A stretch of DNA of 50,208 bases from Tissierellia bacterium (GTDB lineage: Bacteria; Bacillota; Clostridia; Tissierellales; Sedimentibacteraceae). The notes under the pieces are model-generated. The model was not told the DNA's origin and did no database searches. It saw only the letters and a list, made by a program, of their open reading frames with translations. Shown piece after piece: positions 24,037 to 32,504 of the stretch. The stretch is from contig DURT01000082.1 in NCBI GenBank assembly GCA_012843025.1, forward strand, positions 1-50,208, written 5' to 3'. Within the stretch, counting starts at the first letter, position 1. Each line of letters begins with the position of its first letter. The position numbers and the translations under genes were made by a program.

Positions 24037-24229
24037 AGTATGATTCCACCTCTCATATTCAATTGAATTATACTTTATTATATGTTACGCAATAGTTTAG
24101 TTGTTTTATTGTATGTTCTATAATTTAAATTTCTAGGTACATGCTATAGAATACAATTGAAAAAATATATGGTAAAATATATAGTGTATAATGAGATGTA
24201 GATAAATGTATAAACAAGGAGGCAGTATG

Positions 24230-24586
24230 ATGTATCAATTTATTTGTTATACCAAATGTGGTACATGCAGAAAGGCTAAAAAGTGGTTAGAAGAAAATAA
24301 TATCCCATTTGAAGAAAGACCCATTAAAGAGAATAATCCTACAGAAAATGAACTTAGGGAATGGATTAAGAAAAGCGGATATCCGTTAAAAAGATTTTTT
24401 AATACAAGTGGCACCTTGTATAAGGAGATGAATTTAAAGGATAAGCTGAAAGAAATGTCTGAAGAAGAACAAATAAAGCTCTTATCAACTGATGGAATGC
24501 TGGTAAAAAGGCCCCTGCTTATCGGAGGAGAAACTGTATTGGTAGGCTTTAAAGAAGAGGAGTGGAATAATTCCTTAAAGAAATAG
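24230..24586 (+). CDS. ArsC/Spx family thioredoxin-fold protein
   Basis: The protein of about 118 residues has the ArsC/Spx-like fold: TKCGTCRKAKKWLEENNIPFEERPI with a CxxC motif, LKRFFNTSGTLYKEMNL and the end DGMLVKRPLLIGGETVLVGF. Members are glutaredoxin-like reductases or RNA-polymerase-binding regulators. The CGTC motif and the length fit the YffB/YusI-like group better than Spx, for which the RPI-like C-terminal pattern would be longer. ATG at 24230 is 7 bases from AAGGAGG; ATG at 24227 is the close alternative. Substrate is unknown. Confidence 0.82.
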   Translation: MYQFICYTKCGTCRKAKKWLEENNIPFEERPIKENNPTENELREWIKKSGYPLKRFFNTSGTLYKEMNLKDKLKEMSEEEQIKLLSTDGMLVKRPLLIGGETVLVGFKEEEWNNSLKK

Positions 24587-24674
24587 AATTAATTTATTTT
24601 ACCTCTTACGTGACTAAGTCATAGAAACAAAAAAGTATTCAGTATATACTTAGTTAGAAGTAGGAGGTTTTGTA

Positions 24675-25403
24675 ATGCAGAAAAAGAGTTATTACATTAA
24701 AGCTAACAGAATATTTAACCCTGTGAGAAAATACGGGTGGATGGCAACGGTATTAATTGCAATAGGTGGGTTCTGGGAACCGAAGTTAGGCTTAATAGTA
24801 TTGCTTGTAATGGCAGGTTTAATTATAACTTCTTTCTTCAGCGGAAGATATTGGTGTGGTAATATATGTTTCCATGGAAGCTTGTTTGACAGAATAATTT
24901 TGCCTATAAGTAAAAACAACAAAATACCAAGCTTTTTCAAATCAAAGCCATTTATTATTGGATTTTTTATATTTTTTATGGCTAACTTCTTAAGGAAAAT
25001 AATAGCTGTATCAAAATATTGGGGAAGCTATGATATTCTAGATAAATTAGGTTCCCTATTCTCAAGCACCTACCTGATGGTTTTGCTTGTTGGCGGTGCT
25101 CTTGCCATATTCCTTAATCCCAGAACCTGGTGTCAGTTTTGTCCTATGGGTACCATGCAAAAGCTTTCTTACTCATTAGGTAAAAAATTAGGAGTTACTA
25201 AGAAAACTGAAAAGAAAATTACAATTTCAGATAAAGATAAATGTATAAATTGCGGAAAATGTTCTAAGGTGTGTCCATTTCAATTAGAACCTTACAAAGA
25301 ATTTTCAGACAAAAACCAATTCGATAATATTGATTGCATTAAATGCAGTACCTGTGTAGCAAATTGTCCTATGAAAATTCTTTCACTAGAAAAAGAAGCA
25401 TAA
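24675..25403 (+). CDS. Membrane 4Fe-4S ferredoxin-type protein (NapH-like)
   Basis: The 242-residue protein has three to four transmembrane segments (about 20-55, 92-112, 130-145) and two membrane-side Cys motifs, WCGNICFHG and WCQFCPMG, typical of the NapH/CcoG polyferredoxin group. Near its end are two ferredoxin motifs, CINCGKCSKVCP and CIKCSTCVANCP, holding two 4Fe-4S clusters. It should relay electrons across or along the membrane. No redox partner is adjacent, although a secreted flavin reductase is encoded 6.6 kb upstream. A good GGAGG precedes the start. Confidence 0.85.
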   Translation: MQKKSYYIKANRIFNPVRKYGWMATVLIAIGGFWEPKLGLIVLLVMAGLIITSFFSGRYWCGNICFHGSLFDRIILPISKNNKIPSFFKSKPFIIGFFIFFMANFLRKIIAVSKYWGSYDILDKLGSLFSSTYLMVLLVGGALAIFLNPRTWCQFCPMGTMQKLSYSLGKKLGVTKKTEKKITISDKDKCINCGKCSKVCPFQLEPYKEFSDKNQFDNIDCIKCSTCVANCPMKILSLEKEA

Positions 25404-25420
25404 TATTATGAAATAGTTTA

Positions 25421-25457
25421 GGGCAGTCGGACCATAAAGGTGCGATCTGCCCCTCTT
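25421..25457 (+). terminator. Hairpin after the NapH-like gene
   Basis: GGGCAG pairs with CTGCCC and an inner ACC with GGT. The following CTCTTACTTT is only moderately T-rich. Confidence 0.5.
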
Positions 25458-25560
25458 ACTTTAATATCCACGAAGGTTCAGCCTGCTCACAGTAATGACT
25501 CTATTCTGCCATAGGAGGAGGCTTTAATATACTATATGCTTGTACTACATTAGTGTTACA

Positions 25561-25831
25561 TTAAAATCTTCGCCTATTATCATCTAATTCATCTTCTAGT
25601 AAATCGAATAAACACTCAAAAACACAATCACAGTTACGTCTTCGTCTACGTCTGCCTCTTCTGCCAGCTATATCGTCATCGTCCCAATTCCAGTCATTAA
25701 ATCTTCTGCAGTTACGACGGTTATCGTCAAGTTCATCTTCTAACAAATCGAATAAACATTTAAAAAACACAATCGCAGTCACATCTTCTTCGTCTGTTTC
25801 TTCTGCCTAATACATCATTATTATTTCTCAT
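25561..25831 (-). CDS. Arginine-rich, internally duplicated protein with a frameshift
   Basis: Two near-identical units follow each other: a run of Arg with CDCDCVF or NCDCVF, then CLFDLLEDELDDNRR. A central stretch NDWNWDDDDIAG joins them. The true start is ATG at 25829-25831 behind AAGGGGTG, but after 23 codons the frame hits TAA at 25760-25762. Reading one base forward restores the complete duplicate. Comparison with copy 2 shows one extra T in a T run (coding strand TTTTTTAAA), at 25762-25767. It could be a mutation, an assembly error, or +1 frameshifting of the UUU-UAA kind. Family and function are not recognised; the charge pattern suggests a small structural, perhaps spore, protein. 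Confidence 0.55.
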
Positions 25832-26032
25832 CAATTTCACCCCTTATATATATTGAGACAAGTCTCACCATAATGTATTCATTGTTAATAAGTGTATTAC
25901 AGAAAAATACAAAGATGGGCATTTTAGAAATTAAGTTATGTAGAAGGGCTTATAACGAGAAAATTTATTAATATTAGAATTATATTTTTCCATATGGTAA
26001 TTCTAATAAAAATAAATATTATGGAGGATAGT

Positions 26033-27943
26033 ATGTCTAAAACTGTATTGGAAAGAATGGAAGGACGAGTAAGTTACCATGATTCTGTTGAAGAAATGTT
26101 AAAAAGAATAAGGGAAGATGGTCTTTCCAGTGTTTTTTCAAGATGGTCGGAACAGGAGAAAATACGATGTACTTTTTGCTTGCAAGGTTTAAGTTGTCAG
26201 CTATGTACTCAGGGGCCTTGCAGGATTAGTGAAAAAACAGGTGCCACTAAAGGGGTGTGTGGTATAGGTCCCGATGCGATGGCAATGCGTAATTTATTAA
26301 TGCGAAATATAATGGGGGCTGCCACCTATGGGCACCATGCCTTTGAAGCTTTTAGAACATTAAAAGCAACGGGAGAAGGAAAAACACCCTTTAAAATAAC
26401 GGATACTGATAAACTAAAGTGGATGTGTGAGAAAACGGGAATAAATACCAATCAGGATATTAATCAAATGGCAATTCAATTGGCAGAACTTCTTGATAAG
26501 GAAATGAAAGTTTCACCTGATGAAGAAAGTATAATGGTAGAAGTGTTTGCTCCAAAAAAGAGGAAAAAAGTATGGAGAGATTTGAACATATATCCTTGTG
26601 GAGTTCAGCACGAGGTTGAAAATTCCATTGCCAGCTGTTTGACGAATGTTGACGGAGATTATGTATCCTTAGCTAAAAAGGCACTTCGTTTAGGACTATC
26701 AACTATTTATACTGCACAAATAGGTTTGGAAATGACCCAGGATATATTGTTTGGAACTCCTATGCCTCACGAGGTTGAAGTTGACTTGGGGATTATGGAC
26801 CCAGACTACGTCAATATTGCATTTAACGGTCATCAGCCTTGGATAGGAGTTGCAACTCTACAAAAGGCGAAAATGGAAGAGTATCAGGAAAGGGCAAGAA
26901 AGGCAGGGGCTAAAGGATTACGTATTGTAGGTTCCATTGAAACGGGGCAGGAATTACTTCAAAGATTTGAAACGGATGATGTATTTGTGGGATTGATGGG
27001 TAACTGGCTTGCCATAGAACCTTTCCTTGCTACGGGAACAGTTGATGCTTTGGTAATGGAAGAAAACTGTTCACCGCCAGCAATAGATCAATATGCTGAA
27101 AAATATCAGATAGCCTTGATAAGTGTAAGTACAATTATTGGAGTTCCCGGAACAGAACACAAGATGCCTTACTATCCGGCTAAGGCTGACGAAATGGCAG
27201 AACATTGCATTAATATTGCAATTGAAAACTTTAAGAAAAGACATGGAAAAATCAAACCCATGGTTCCAAACCATAAAACCAAGGCAATTGCCGGTTTTTC
27301 CACGGAAGCTGTCCTTAAGGCAATTAACAATGACTTAAACAACTTGGTTGATGTAATTGTAAAAGGACAAATAAAAGGTGTTGTTGCCCTGGCAAACTGT
27401 GCCACCTTAAGAAACGGCCCCCACGACTGGAATACGGTAAATATAACGAAAGAATTGATTAAAAGGGATATTCTTGTAGTTGCCGGCGGGTGCGGTAATC
27501 ATGGATTGGAGGTAGCAGGTCTTTGCAACTTAGATGCAATCGAAATGGCAGGAGAGGGACTGAAGACAGTTTGTAAGGCATTAAGCATTCCGCCTGTATT
27601 AAGTTTTGGAACATGTACGGATACAGGAAGAATTTCAATGCTTGTTACTGCGTTGGCTGATCACTTAGATGCAGATATACCAGATTTACCAATTGCAGTA
27701 ACTGCTCCTGAGTGGATGGAGCAAAAGGCAACAATTGACGGCCTATTTACTGTTGCCTACGGTGCCTATACCCACTTATCACCTACACCTTTCATAACAG
27801 GTGCTCCAGATTTAGTTAAGCTTCTCACAGAAGATGTTGAAAGCTTAACCGGAGGTAAAGTTGCCATTGGAGATGACCCTGTTGAAGCTGCTAAAGGTAT
27901 AGAAGCCCACATAATAAAAAAGCGACAAAAAATGGGCATTTAA
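26033..27943 (+). CDS. cooS: Anaerobic carbon-monoxide dehydrogenase catalytic subunit
   Basis: CooS interconverts CO and CO2 at a nickel-iron-sulfur C-cluster. The 636-residue protein shows the N-terminal cysteine array (CTFCLQGLSCQLCTQGPC and KGVCGIG) for B and D clusters, the FNGHQPWIG His region, MEENCSPPAID, VVALANCATLRNGPHD, VVAGGCGNHGLEVAGLC and SFGTCTDTGR with C-cluster ligands. The start at 26033 is preferred to two upstream ATG codons because GGAGG lies 6 bases before it. There is no cooC, cooF, or acetyl-CoA synthase subunit beside it, so it is a solitary copy that probably works with other genes or in redox balance. A terminator follows the stop. Confidence 0.95.
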   Translation: MSKTVLERMEGRVSYHDSVEEMLKRIREDGLSSVFSRWSEQEKIRCTFCLQGLSCQLCTQGPCRISEKTGATKGVCGIGPDAMAMRNLLMRNIMGAATYGHHAFEAFRTLKATGEGKTPFKITDTDKLKWMCEKTGINTNQDINQMAIQLAELLDKEMKVSPDEESIMVEVFAPKKRKKVWRDLNIYPCGVQHEVENSIASCLTNVDGDYVSLAKKALRLGLSTIYTAQIGLEMTQDILFGTPMPHEVEVDLGIMDPDYVNIAFNGHQPWIGVATLQKAKMEEYQERARKAGAKGLRIVGSIETGQELLQRFETDDVFVGLMGNWLAIEPFLATGTVDALVMEENCSPPAIDQYAEKYQIALISVSTIIGVPGTEHKMPYYPAKADEMAEHCINIAIENFKKRHGKIKPMVPNHKTKAIAGFSTEAVLKAINNDLNNLVDVIVKGQIKGVVALANCATLRNGPHDWNTVNITKELIKRDILVVAGGCGNHGLEVAGLCNLDAIEMAGEGLKTVCKALSIPPVLSFGTCTDTGRISMLVTALADHLDADIPDLPIAVTAPEWMEQKATIDGLFTVAYGAYTHLSPTPFITGAPDLVKLLTEDVESLTGGKVAIGDDPVEAAKGIEAHIIKKRQKMGI

Positions 27944-27977
27944 AAAATAGCTGCGCGATCATGCAGCTATTTTTTAA
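27942..27977 (+). terminator. Terminator of cooS
   Basis: AAAAAATAGCTGC and GCAGCTATTTTTT form a 13-bp stem with an 8-base loop. It overlaps the stop codon and lies between convergent genes. Confidence 0.88.
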
Positions 27978-28015
27978 ATGATTATGTTGCAGTATTTAGT
28001 ATGTTTAATTTAAAG

Positions 28016-29053
28016 CTAAGCATATAGTTTTGTATACAGTTCTCTTATTTTTTCACTTTCTCTCAGTATTTGCAGAGCAGTTTCAGCATGTCCTTTGCAA
28101 TATCCGTTTCCAATTATCATATTAATATCTTTACTTACTCCTTCAGCACCTAATGCAGCATTAGTAAAGTCTGTTGCCATACTGAAAAAGTAAACTGTAC
28201 CATATTCTTTAGTCGAGAGAATTGCTGCCATCTCGCAGTTTCGTATATTTACATTTACAATAACCGTATCACAGAGTTTACCATCAGTTGCTTCCATTAC
28301 CTTGTTATAAACTTCAATTCCATTTGTGGCATCAGCAACTATATAATCATCTGCTAGTTCAAGTTTTTCAACATTTTCCAAAGATTTTTCGCTATAATCC
28401 AAACATATTACTTTTCCAGTAGGGCCAGCTGCTTTTTTTGCTTCATACAAACATAGGATTCCTGATTTTCCTGCTGCACCGAGGATCAATACTGTATGTC
28501 CTTCTTTAACAAGTTTCTTGGTTTGTGCTGGTGCTCCTGCTACATCTAAAACTGAAAGGGCAAGATTTTCAGGTATGTCATCAGGCAATTTTGCATATAT
28601 TCCGCTTTCAAACAGAATTGCCTTACCCTTTATGTCGACTTGGTCAATATCCTTTCTTATTTCCAATATTTCATCGATTCTTAAAGGGGTCAAGGATAAT
28701 GAAACTAATGTTGCAATCTTATCTCCAACTTTTAAATCAGTCTTGCCTGCGAGGGCAGGTCCTATTTTTTCCACAATACCTATAAGCATTCCTCCAGAGC
28801 CAGTAACAGGGTTATGGTGTTTGCCCCTTTCTTTAACAATACCAAGCATTATTTCTTTTATTTTTTCGTCATCTCCACCAGCTTGTTCTGTTATTTGAGT
28901 AAAACTAGCTGAATCAATATTTAATGTTCTTACATCAATAAGAATTTCATTATCGTAAATTTCCATATTGTTATCAATTTTTAATGCCGGTTGTGGCAGT
29001 ACACCCTTTGGTTCAATTACTCTGTGTATTCCATATTTGTTTCCTTTTTTCAT
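28016..29053 (-). CDS. kdd: L-erythro-3,5-diaminohexanoate dehydrogenase
   Basis: Kdd oxidises 3,5-diaminohexanoate to 5-amino-3-oxohexanoate with NAD, a middle step in lysine fermentation to acetate and butyrate. The 345-residue protein matches the family closely: YGIHRVIEPKGVLPQ at the start, NPVTGSGGMLIGIVEKIG, LVSLSLTPLRIDEI, a Rossmann motif LGAAGKSGILC and TVYFFSMATDFTNAALGAEG. It is normally in a cluster with kamA, kamDE, kce and kal; none is visible here. ATG at 29053 follows AGGAGG; an upstream open extension is ignored. A near-ideal sigma-54 promoter at 29110-29125 predicts control by an enhancer-binding protein responding to amino acids. Confidence 0.93.
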   Translation of the reverse strand: MKKGNKYGIHRVIEPKGVLPQPALKIDNNMEIYDNEILIDVRTLNIDSASFTQITEQAGGDDEKIKEIMLGIVKERGKHHNPVTGSGGMLIGIVEKIGPALAGKTDLKVGDKIATLVSLSLTPLRIDEILEIRKDIDQVDIKGKAILFESGIYAKLPDDIPENLALSVLDVAGAPAQTKKLVKEGHTVLILGAAGKSGILCLYEAKKAAGPTGKVICLDYSEKSLENVEKLELADDYIVADATNGIEVYNKVMEATDGKLCDTVIVNVNIRNCEMAAILSTKEYGTVYFFSMATDFTNAALGAEGVSKDINMIIGNGYCKGHAETALQILRESEKIRELYTKLYA

Positions 29054-29109
29054 TTTTTCCTCCTGTATAAGTATATGGTATCTACTATAGTGCAAACAAT
29101 AATAATGCA

Positions 29110-29125
29110 TGCAAATATCGTGCCA
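29110..29125 (-). promoter_or_regulatory. kdd: Sigma-54 promoter of kdd
   Basis: On the minus strand TGGCAC (revcomp of 29120-29125), five bases, and TTGCA (revcomp of 29110-29114) match the -24/-12 consensus exactly. The predicted start of transcription is near 29098, about 45 bases before the kdd start codon. Confidence 0.8.
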
Positions 29126-29198
29126 ACTCATCAAACCTTGAAATCTGAACAATTTATTTTGTTTAAAGCATTAATTTTCCGTAAATTATCTGTTTGAT

Positions 29199-29212
29199 GC
29201 CTAAAATTAGGC
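29199..29212. promoter_or_regulatory. 14-bp palindrome, candidate enhancer site
   Basis: GCCTAAAATTAGGC is a perfect palindrome in the divergent kdd/ocd region. It is about 107 bases upstream of the predicted kdd start point, the usual distance for a sigma-54 activator site, and 23 bases upstream of the ocd -35 box. Confidence 0.45.
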
Positions 29213-29234
29213 GATGATATTAGTTTACCCATGC

Positions 29235-29263
29235 TTGAATTCATTATTAAAGAAAGATATAAT
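29235..29263 (+). promoter_or_regulatory. Sigma-A promoter of the ocd operon
   Basis: TTGAAT, 17 bp, TATAAT. The leader of about 65 bases contains a hairpin-capable repeat (ATTGCA near 29278 with TGCAAT near 29303). Confidence 0.7.
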
Positions 29264-29333
29264 GGTAGGAAAACAAATTGCACTACATATCTTGTGGGTA
29301 TATGCAATATGGTTAAGTTAAACAGGAGGTAGT

Positions 29334-30353
29334 ATGTTTGATATTAAGATTTTAAGTAAGGCAGATACAGAAAAATTATTAAAGATGAAGGATGTTATAA
29401 ATGTTGTTGAAAATGTGTACAAGTCAAAATCAGAAGATAAAACCTGTGTATTCCCACTAATTTTCCATGAATTTGAACCTGGGGTAGCCGACATGGATAT
29501 TAAATCAGGTTGGCTTAAAGAAGGAAATATTTTCGGCTTAAAGTTAGTTTCTTGGTTTGGAGAAAACGTTAAAAAGGATCTTCCTTCTTTAGTAGGGCTA
29601 ATCGTGGTATTGGATTCAACCACAGGAGTTCCTTTAGGAATTTTAGATGGAGCTCATATAACAGGAATGAGAACGGGAGCAGCTGGTGCATTGGGAGCCA
29701 AATATTTGGCACGACCTGATTCAGAGACCCTATTGCTTGTAGGGGCAGGTCATGTATCAACCTTCCAAATAGCTGCTTCCCTGTTACTTTTTCCAAAATT
29801 GAAAAGTGTATTTATTTATGACCCTATTAATTATAAGACTGCTGTTAATAAGGTAAACACTATTGTAGAGACACTAAGCAATGACTTTGGTATTAAGGTT
29901 GATGAAAGTCTTCAATTCAAAGCCGTTGAAGATATTAAAGAAGCTACAGGCAAAAGCGATATTATTATTACGGTTACTCCATCTAAGAAGCCTATTATTA
30001 TGAAAGAATGGGTTAAGCCTGGCACTCACTTCAGCTGCATAGGTGCGGATATGTCTGGTAAGGAAGAAATAGATCCAGAAATTTTTAGAGATGCAAGAAT
30101 ATTTGTAGACGATATTACCCAGTGTATAAATGTAGGTGAAACAGAAATTCCTGTATCTAGGGATATTATTAAAAAAGAAGATATTGCAGGAGAAATTGGG
30201 GATATTATTGCAGGAAAAACAATGGGCAGAGAAAATGATGAGCAAGTAACAATATTTGATGCAACAGGTATAGCTTTACTTGATTTAGCCACAGCAAAAT
30301 TAGCTTTGGATGAAGCTAAAAAAATTTCTATGGGAAGTACAGTTAATATATAA
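29334..30353 (+). CDS. Ornithine cyclodeaminase / mu-crystallin family protein
   Basis: The 339-residue NAD-dependent enzyme belongs to a family that includes ornithine cyclodeaminase, alanine dehydrogenase, cyclic imino-acid reductase and ectoine-utilisation protein EutC. Visible motifs are GLKLVSWF, DGAHITGMRTGAAGALGAKYLA, the Rossmann LLLVGAGHVSTFQ, TVTPSKKPI, FSCIGADMSGKEEID and FDATGIALLDLATAK. The Rossmann core has GAGHVS instead of the usual GxGxQA, so substrate is not certain. Arginase at 33427 would produce ornithine, consistent with conversion to proline. It heads an operon with an aminotransferase, a threonine-dehydratase-like protein and an M20 remnant, a set that recalls the EutBC region. 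Confidence 0.8.
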   Translation: MFDIKILSKADTEKLLKMKDVINVVENVYKSKSEDKTCVFPLIFHEFEPGVADMDIKSGWLKEGNIFGLKLVSWFGENVKKDLPSLVGLIVVLDSTTGVPLGILDGAHITGMRTGAAGALGAKYLARPDSETLLLVGAGHVSTFQIAASLLLFPKLKSVFIYDPINYKTAVNKVNTIVETLSNDFGIKVDESLQFKAVEDIKEATGKSDIIITVTPSKKPIIMKEWVKPGTHFSCIGADMSGKEEIDPEIFRDARIFVDDITQCINVGETEIPVSRDIIKKEDIAGEIGDIIAGKTMGRENDEQVTIFDATGIALLDLATAKLALDEAKKISMGSTVNI

Positions 30354-30369
30354 ATAATGGAGGATAAAA

Positions 30370-31491
30370 ATGAAAATTAAAACTTTTAAAGTAGAACAAT
30401 GGATGAATGAATTTGAAGATGATGCAATTTATAATTTAGGTGAAACTTGTATTGATTCAATGACTTTGGGTGAATTAATAGAGCTTTCAGGGCATGATCC
30501 TGCAGAATATTTAACTGCTTTGAAGGACAAAAGGATGACCTATGGTCACATTTACGGATCACCAGAACTCTTAAATGGAATAGCAAGTTTATATAAAAAT
30601 ATATCTCCAAGCCAGGTTATCCCTACTCATGGTGCCATTGGTGCAAATCACCAGGTTATAATTTCCCTTATAGAGCCAAAAGACAATATGGTCTCAGTAA
30701 TACCTACTTATCAGCAACATTACTCAATACCTGAATCGATAGGAGCAGAAGTAAGAATTCTTCAATTGACACCAGAAAATAATTTTCTTCCAGATTTAGA
30801 TGTCTTAAGAAGTTTGGTAGATAAAAATACAAAGATGATTAGTATAAATAATCCCAACAATCCTTCAGGTTCATGGATTCCGGAAGAAATGCTATTGGAA
30901 ATTGTAGAAATAGCTAAGAGTGTAGATGCCTATATTTTGTCTGATGAAGTATACAGAGGAATTTCTGAAGACGGAGGCTACATGGTATCAATTGCAGATA
31001 TATATGAGAAGGGGATTTCCGTGGGAAGTATGTCAAAGATATTCTCCCTTGCGGGACTAAGAATGGGTTGGATAGTATCAAGGGATGAAGAAGTAATAGA
31101 TGCATGCCGTAAAAGAAGAGATTACGACACAATCAGCTGCGGTCAATTGGATGACTTGTTTGCAAGCTTGGCTCTTGCTAATAAGGATAAAATTATTGAA
31201 AGAAATAGAAAAATAGTATTAAAAAACAGAGAAATTTTAGACCAGTGGGTGAAGGAAACTCCAGAAGTAAGTTATGTTAAGCCTGTTGCAGGAACTACAG
31301 CTTTAGTATATTACAAAAAGGATATACCTTCCTATGATTTATGCGTTAAGTTAATTAGGGAAAAGGGTGTATTATTTACCCCAGGTTCATGTTTTGAGTT
31401 GGAAGGTTGTGTAAGGATAGGATATGCCTTTGATTCAAAAACACTGAGAAGGGGATTGGATAAGTTTACTGAACTGTTAAGAGAAATATAG
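30370..31491 (+). CDS. PLP-dependent aminotransferase class I/II
   Basis: The 373-residue protein is a fold-type I aminotransferase. Key elements are YGHIYGSPELLNGIASLY, HGAIGANHQVI, the NNPNNPSGSWIP motif, ILSDEVYRGI with the PLP-binding Asp and Tyr, and the Schiff-base Lys in GSMSKIFSLAGLRMGWI. The end has GSCFELEGCVRIGYA with the substrate-carboxylate Arg. It starts 16 bases after the ocd-like gene with GGAGG. Its position between an ornithine-cyclodeaminase-like and a dehydratase-like gene suggests a shared amino-acid substrate or its keto product. The donor is not known. Confidence 0.87.
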   Translation: MKIKTFKVEQWMNEFEDDAIYNLGETCIDSMTLGELIELSGHDPAEYLTALKDKRMTYGHIYGSPELLNGIASLYKNISPSQVIPTHGAIGANHQVIISLIEPKDNMVSVIPTYQQHYSIPESIGAEVRILQLTPENNFLPDLDVLRSLVDKNTKMISINNPNNPSGSWIPEEMLLEIVEIAKSVDAYILSDEVYRGISEDGGYMVSIADIYEKGISVGSMSKIFSLAGLRMGWIVSRDEEVIDACRKRRDYDTISCGQLDDLFASLALANKDKIIERNRKIVLKNREILDQWVKETPEVSYVKPVAGTTALVYYKKDIPSYDLCVKLIREKGVLFTPGSCFELEGCVRIGYAFDSKTLRRGLDKFTELLREI

Positions 31492-31538
31492 TGAAAGTAT
31501 AAAAGGTAAGCCCATGTATATTTCATTTAGGAGGAAAG

Positions 31539-32492
31539 ATGGTAAATTTTAATGATGTTGTAAGTGCAAGGGACAGGATCAAGAAATATATCTCCCTTAC
31601 TCCCTTGGATTTTTCAATGGTATTAAGCAAGGAAAGAACTAAGGTATATTTAAAATTGGAATGTCAGCAAAAGCAAAAAGCTTTTAAAGTGAGAGGAGCA
31701 TTGAGTAAGATCTCGTCCTTAACGGATGAAGAAAAGGAAAGGGGCGTAATTGCCGTTTCCTCAGGCAATCATGGAGCGGGAGTAAGTTTTGCATCTTATT
31801 TGTTAGGGATAAAAAATGCCAAGGTATTTGTTCCAGAAACGGCACCAAAAGCCAAGGTAGATAAAATAAAATACTACGGTGCCGAAATTGTTCAAGTTGG
31901 CAAAAACTATGATGAAGCACATAAAGTAGCCCTTGATGAAATGAAAAAGAATAATATGACTTATATAGATTCCTGTTCCGATGTCCAGCTAATAGCGGGA
32001 CAGGGTACCGTAGGTCTTGAAATTATGGAGCAAAATTCGGACATTGATACAATTATCGTCCCCATTGGAGGAGGCGGACTTATAACGGGAATAAGCGTTG
32101 CCGCCAAGCATATGAACCCCAATGTAAAAATTATTGGAGTTCAGACGGCTGCATGTCCTGCAATGGTTAAATCCTTGGAAGATAATGTACTATATGAAGA
32201 ATTTCCATCAGAAGATAGTATCTGTGATGCCTTAATAGGAGGAGTTACGGAAATACCTTTTAAGATGGCAAAAAAATGCATAGACGATATTCTTGTTGTC
32301 AGTGAAGAATCAATAAGAAAGGCAACAAAACTATTATTGACAGAAGAAAAAGTTGTAGCGGAACCATCAGGTGCTGTGGGAGTGGCAGCCTTGTTGGAAA
32401 ATCCCAAGTATTTTGAAGGCAAAAATATAGCTATAGTTATTTCAGGAGGAAATTTAGACAAGGATTTAATGGAGAAAATAATTTCAAGTTGA
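31539..32492 (+). CDS. Threonine dehydratase-like PLP enzyme
   Basis: The 317-residue fold-type II enzyme should deaminate a hydroxyamino acid such as threonine or serine. The Schiff-base Lys lies in QKAFKVRGALSKIS near residue 47, the substrate loop is SSGNHGAGVSFASYL, the phosphate-binding loop is PIGGGGLITGISVAAK and the end shows VISGGNLD. It lacks a C-terminal ACT domain, so it is of the catabolic type. It resembles TdcB and also EutB of ectoine breakdown; the companion ocd-like and M20 genes favour a specific catabolic operon. Spacing to the next gene is 12 bases. Confidence 0.86.
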   Translation: MVNFNDVVSARDRIKKYISLTPLDFSMVLSKERTKVYLKLECQQKQKAFKVRGALSKISSLTDEEKERGVIAVSSGNHGAGVSFASYLLGIKNAKVFVPETAPKAKVDKIKYYGAEIVQVGKNYDEAHKVALDEMKKNNMTYIDSCSDVQLIAGQGTVGLEIMEQNSDIDTIIVPIGGGGLITGISVAAKHMNPNVKIIGVQTAACPAMVKSLEDNVLYEEFPSEDSICDALIGGVTEIPFKMAKKCIDDILVVSEESIRKATKLLLTEEKVVAEPSGAVGVAALLENPKYFEGKNIAIVISGGNLDKDLMEKIISS

Positions 32493-32504
32493 TGGGGTGA
32501 AAAT

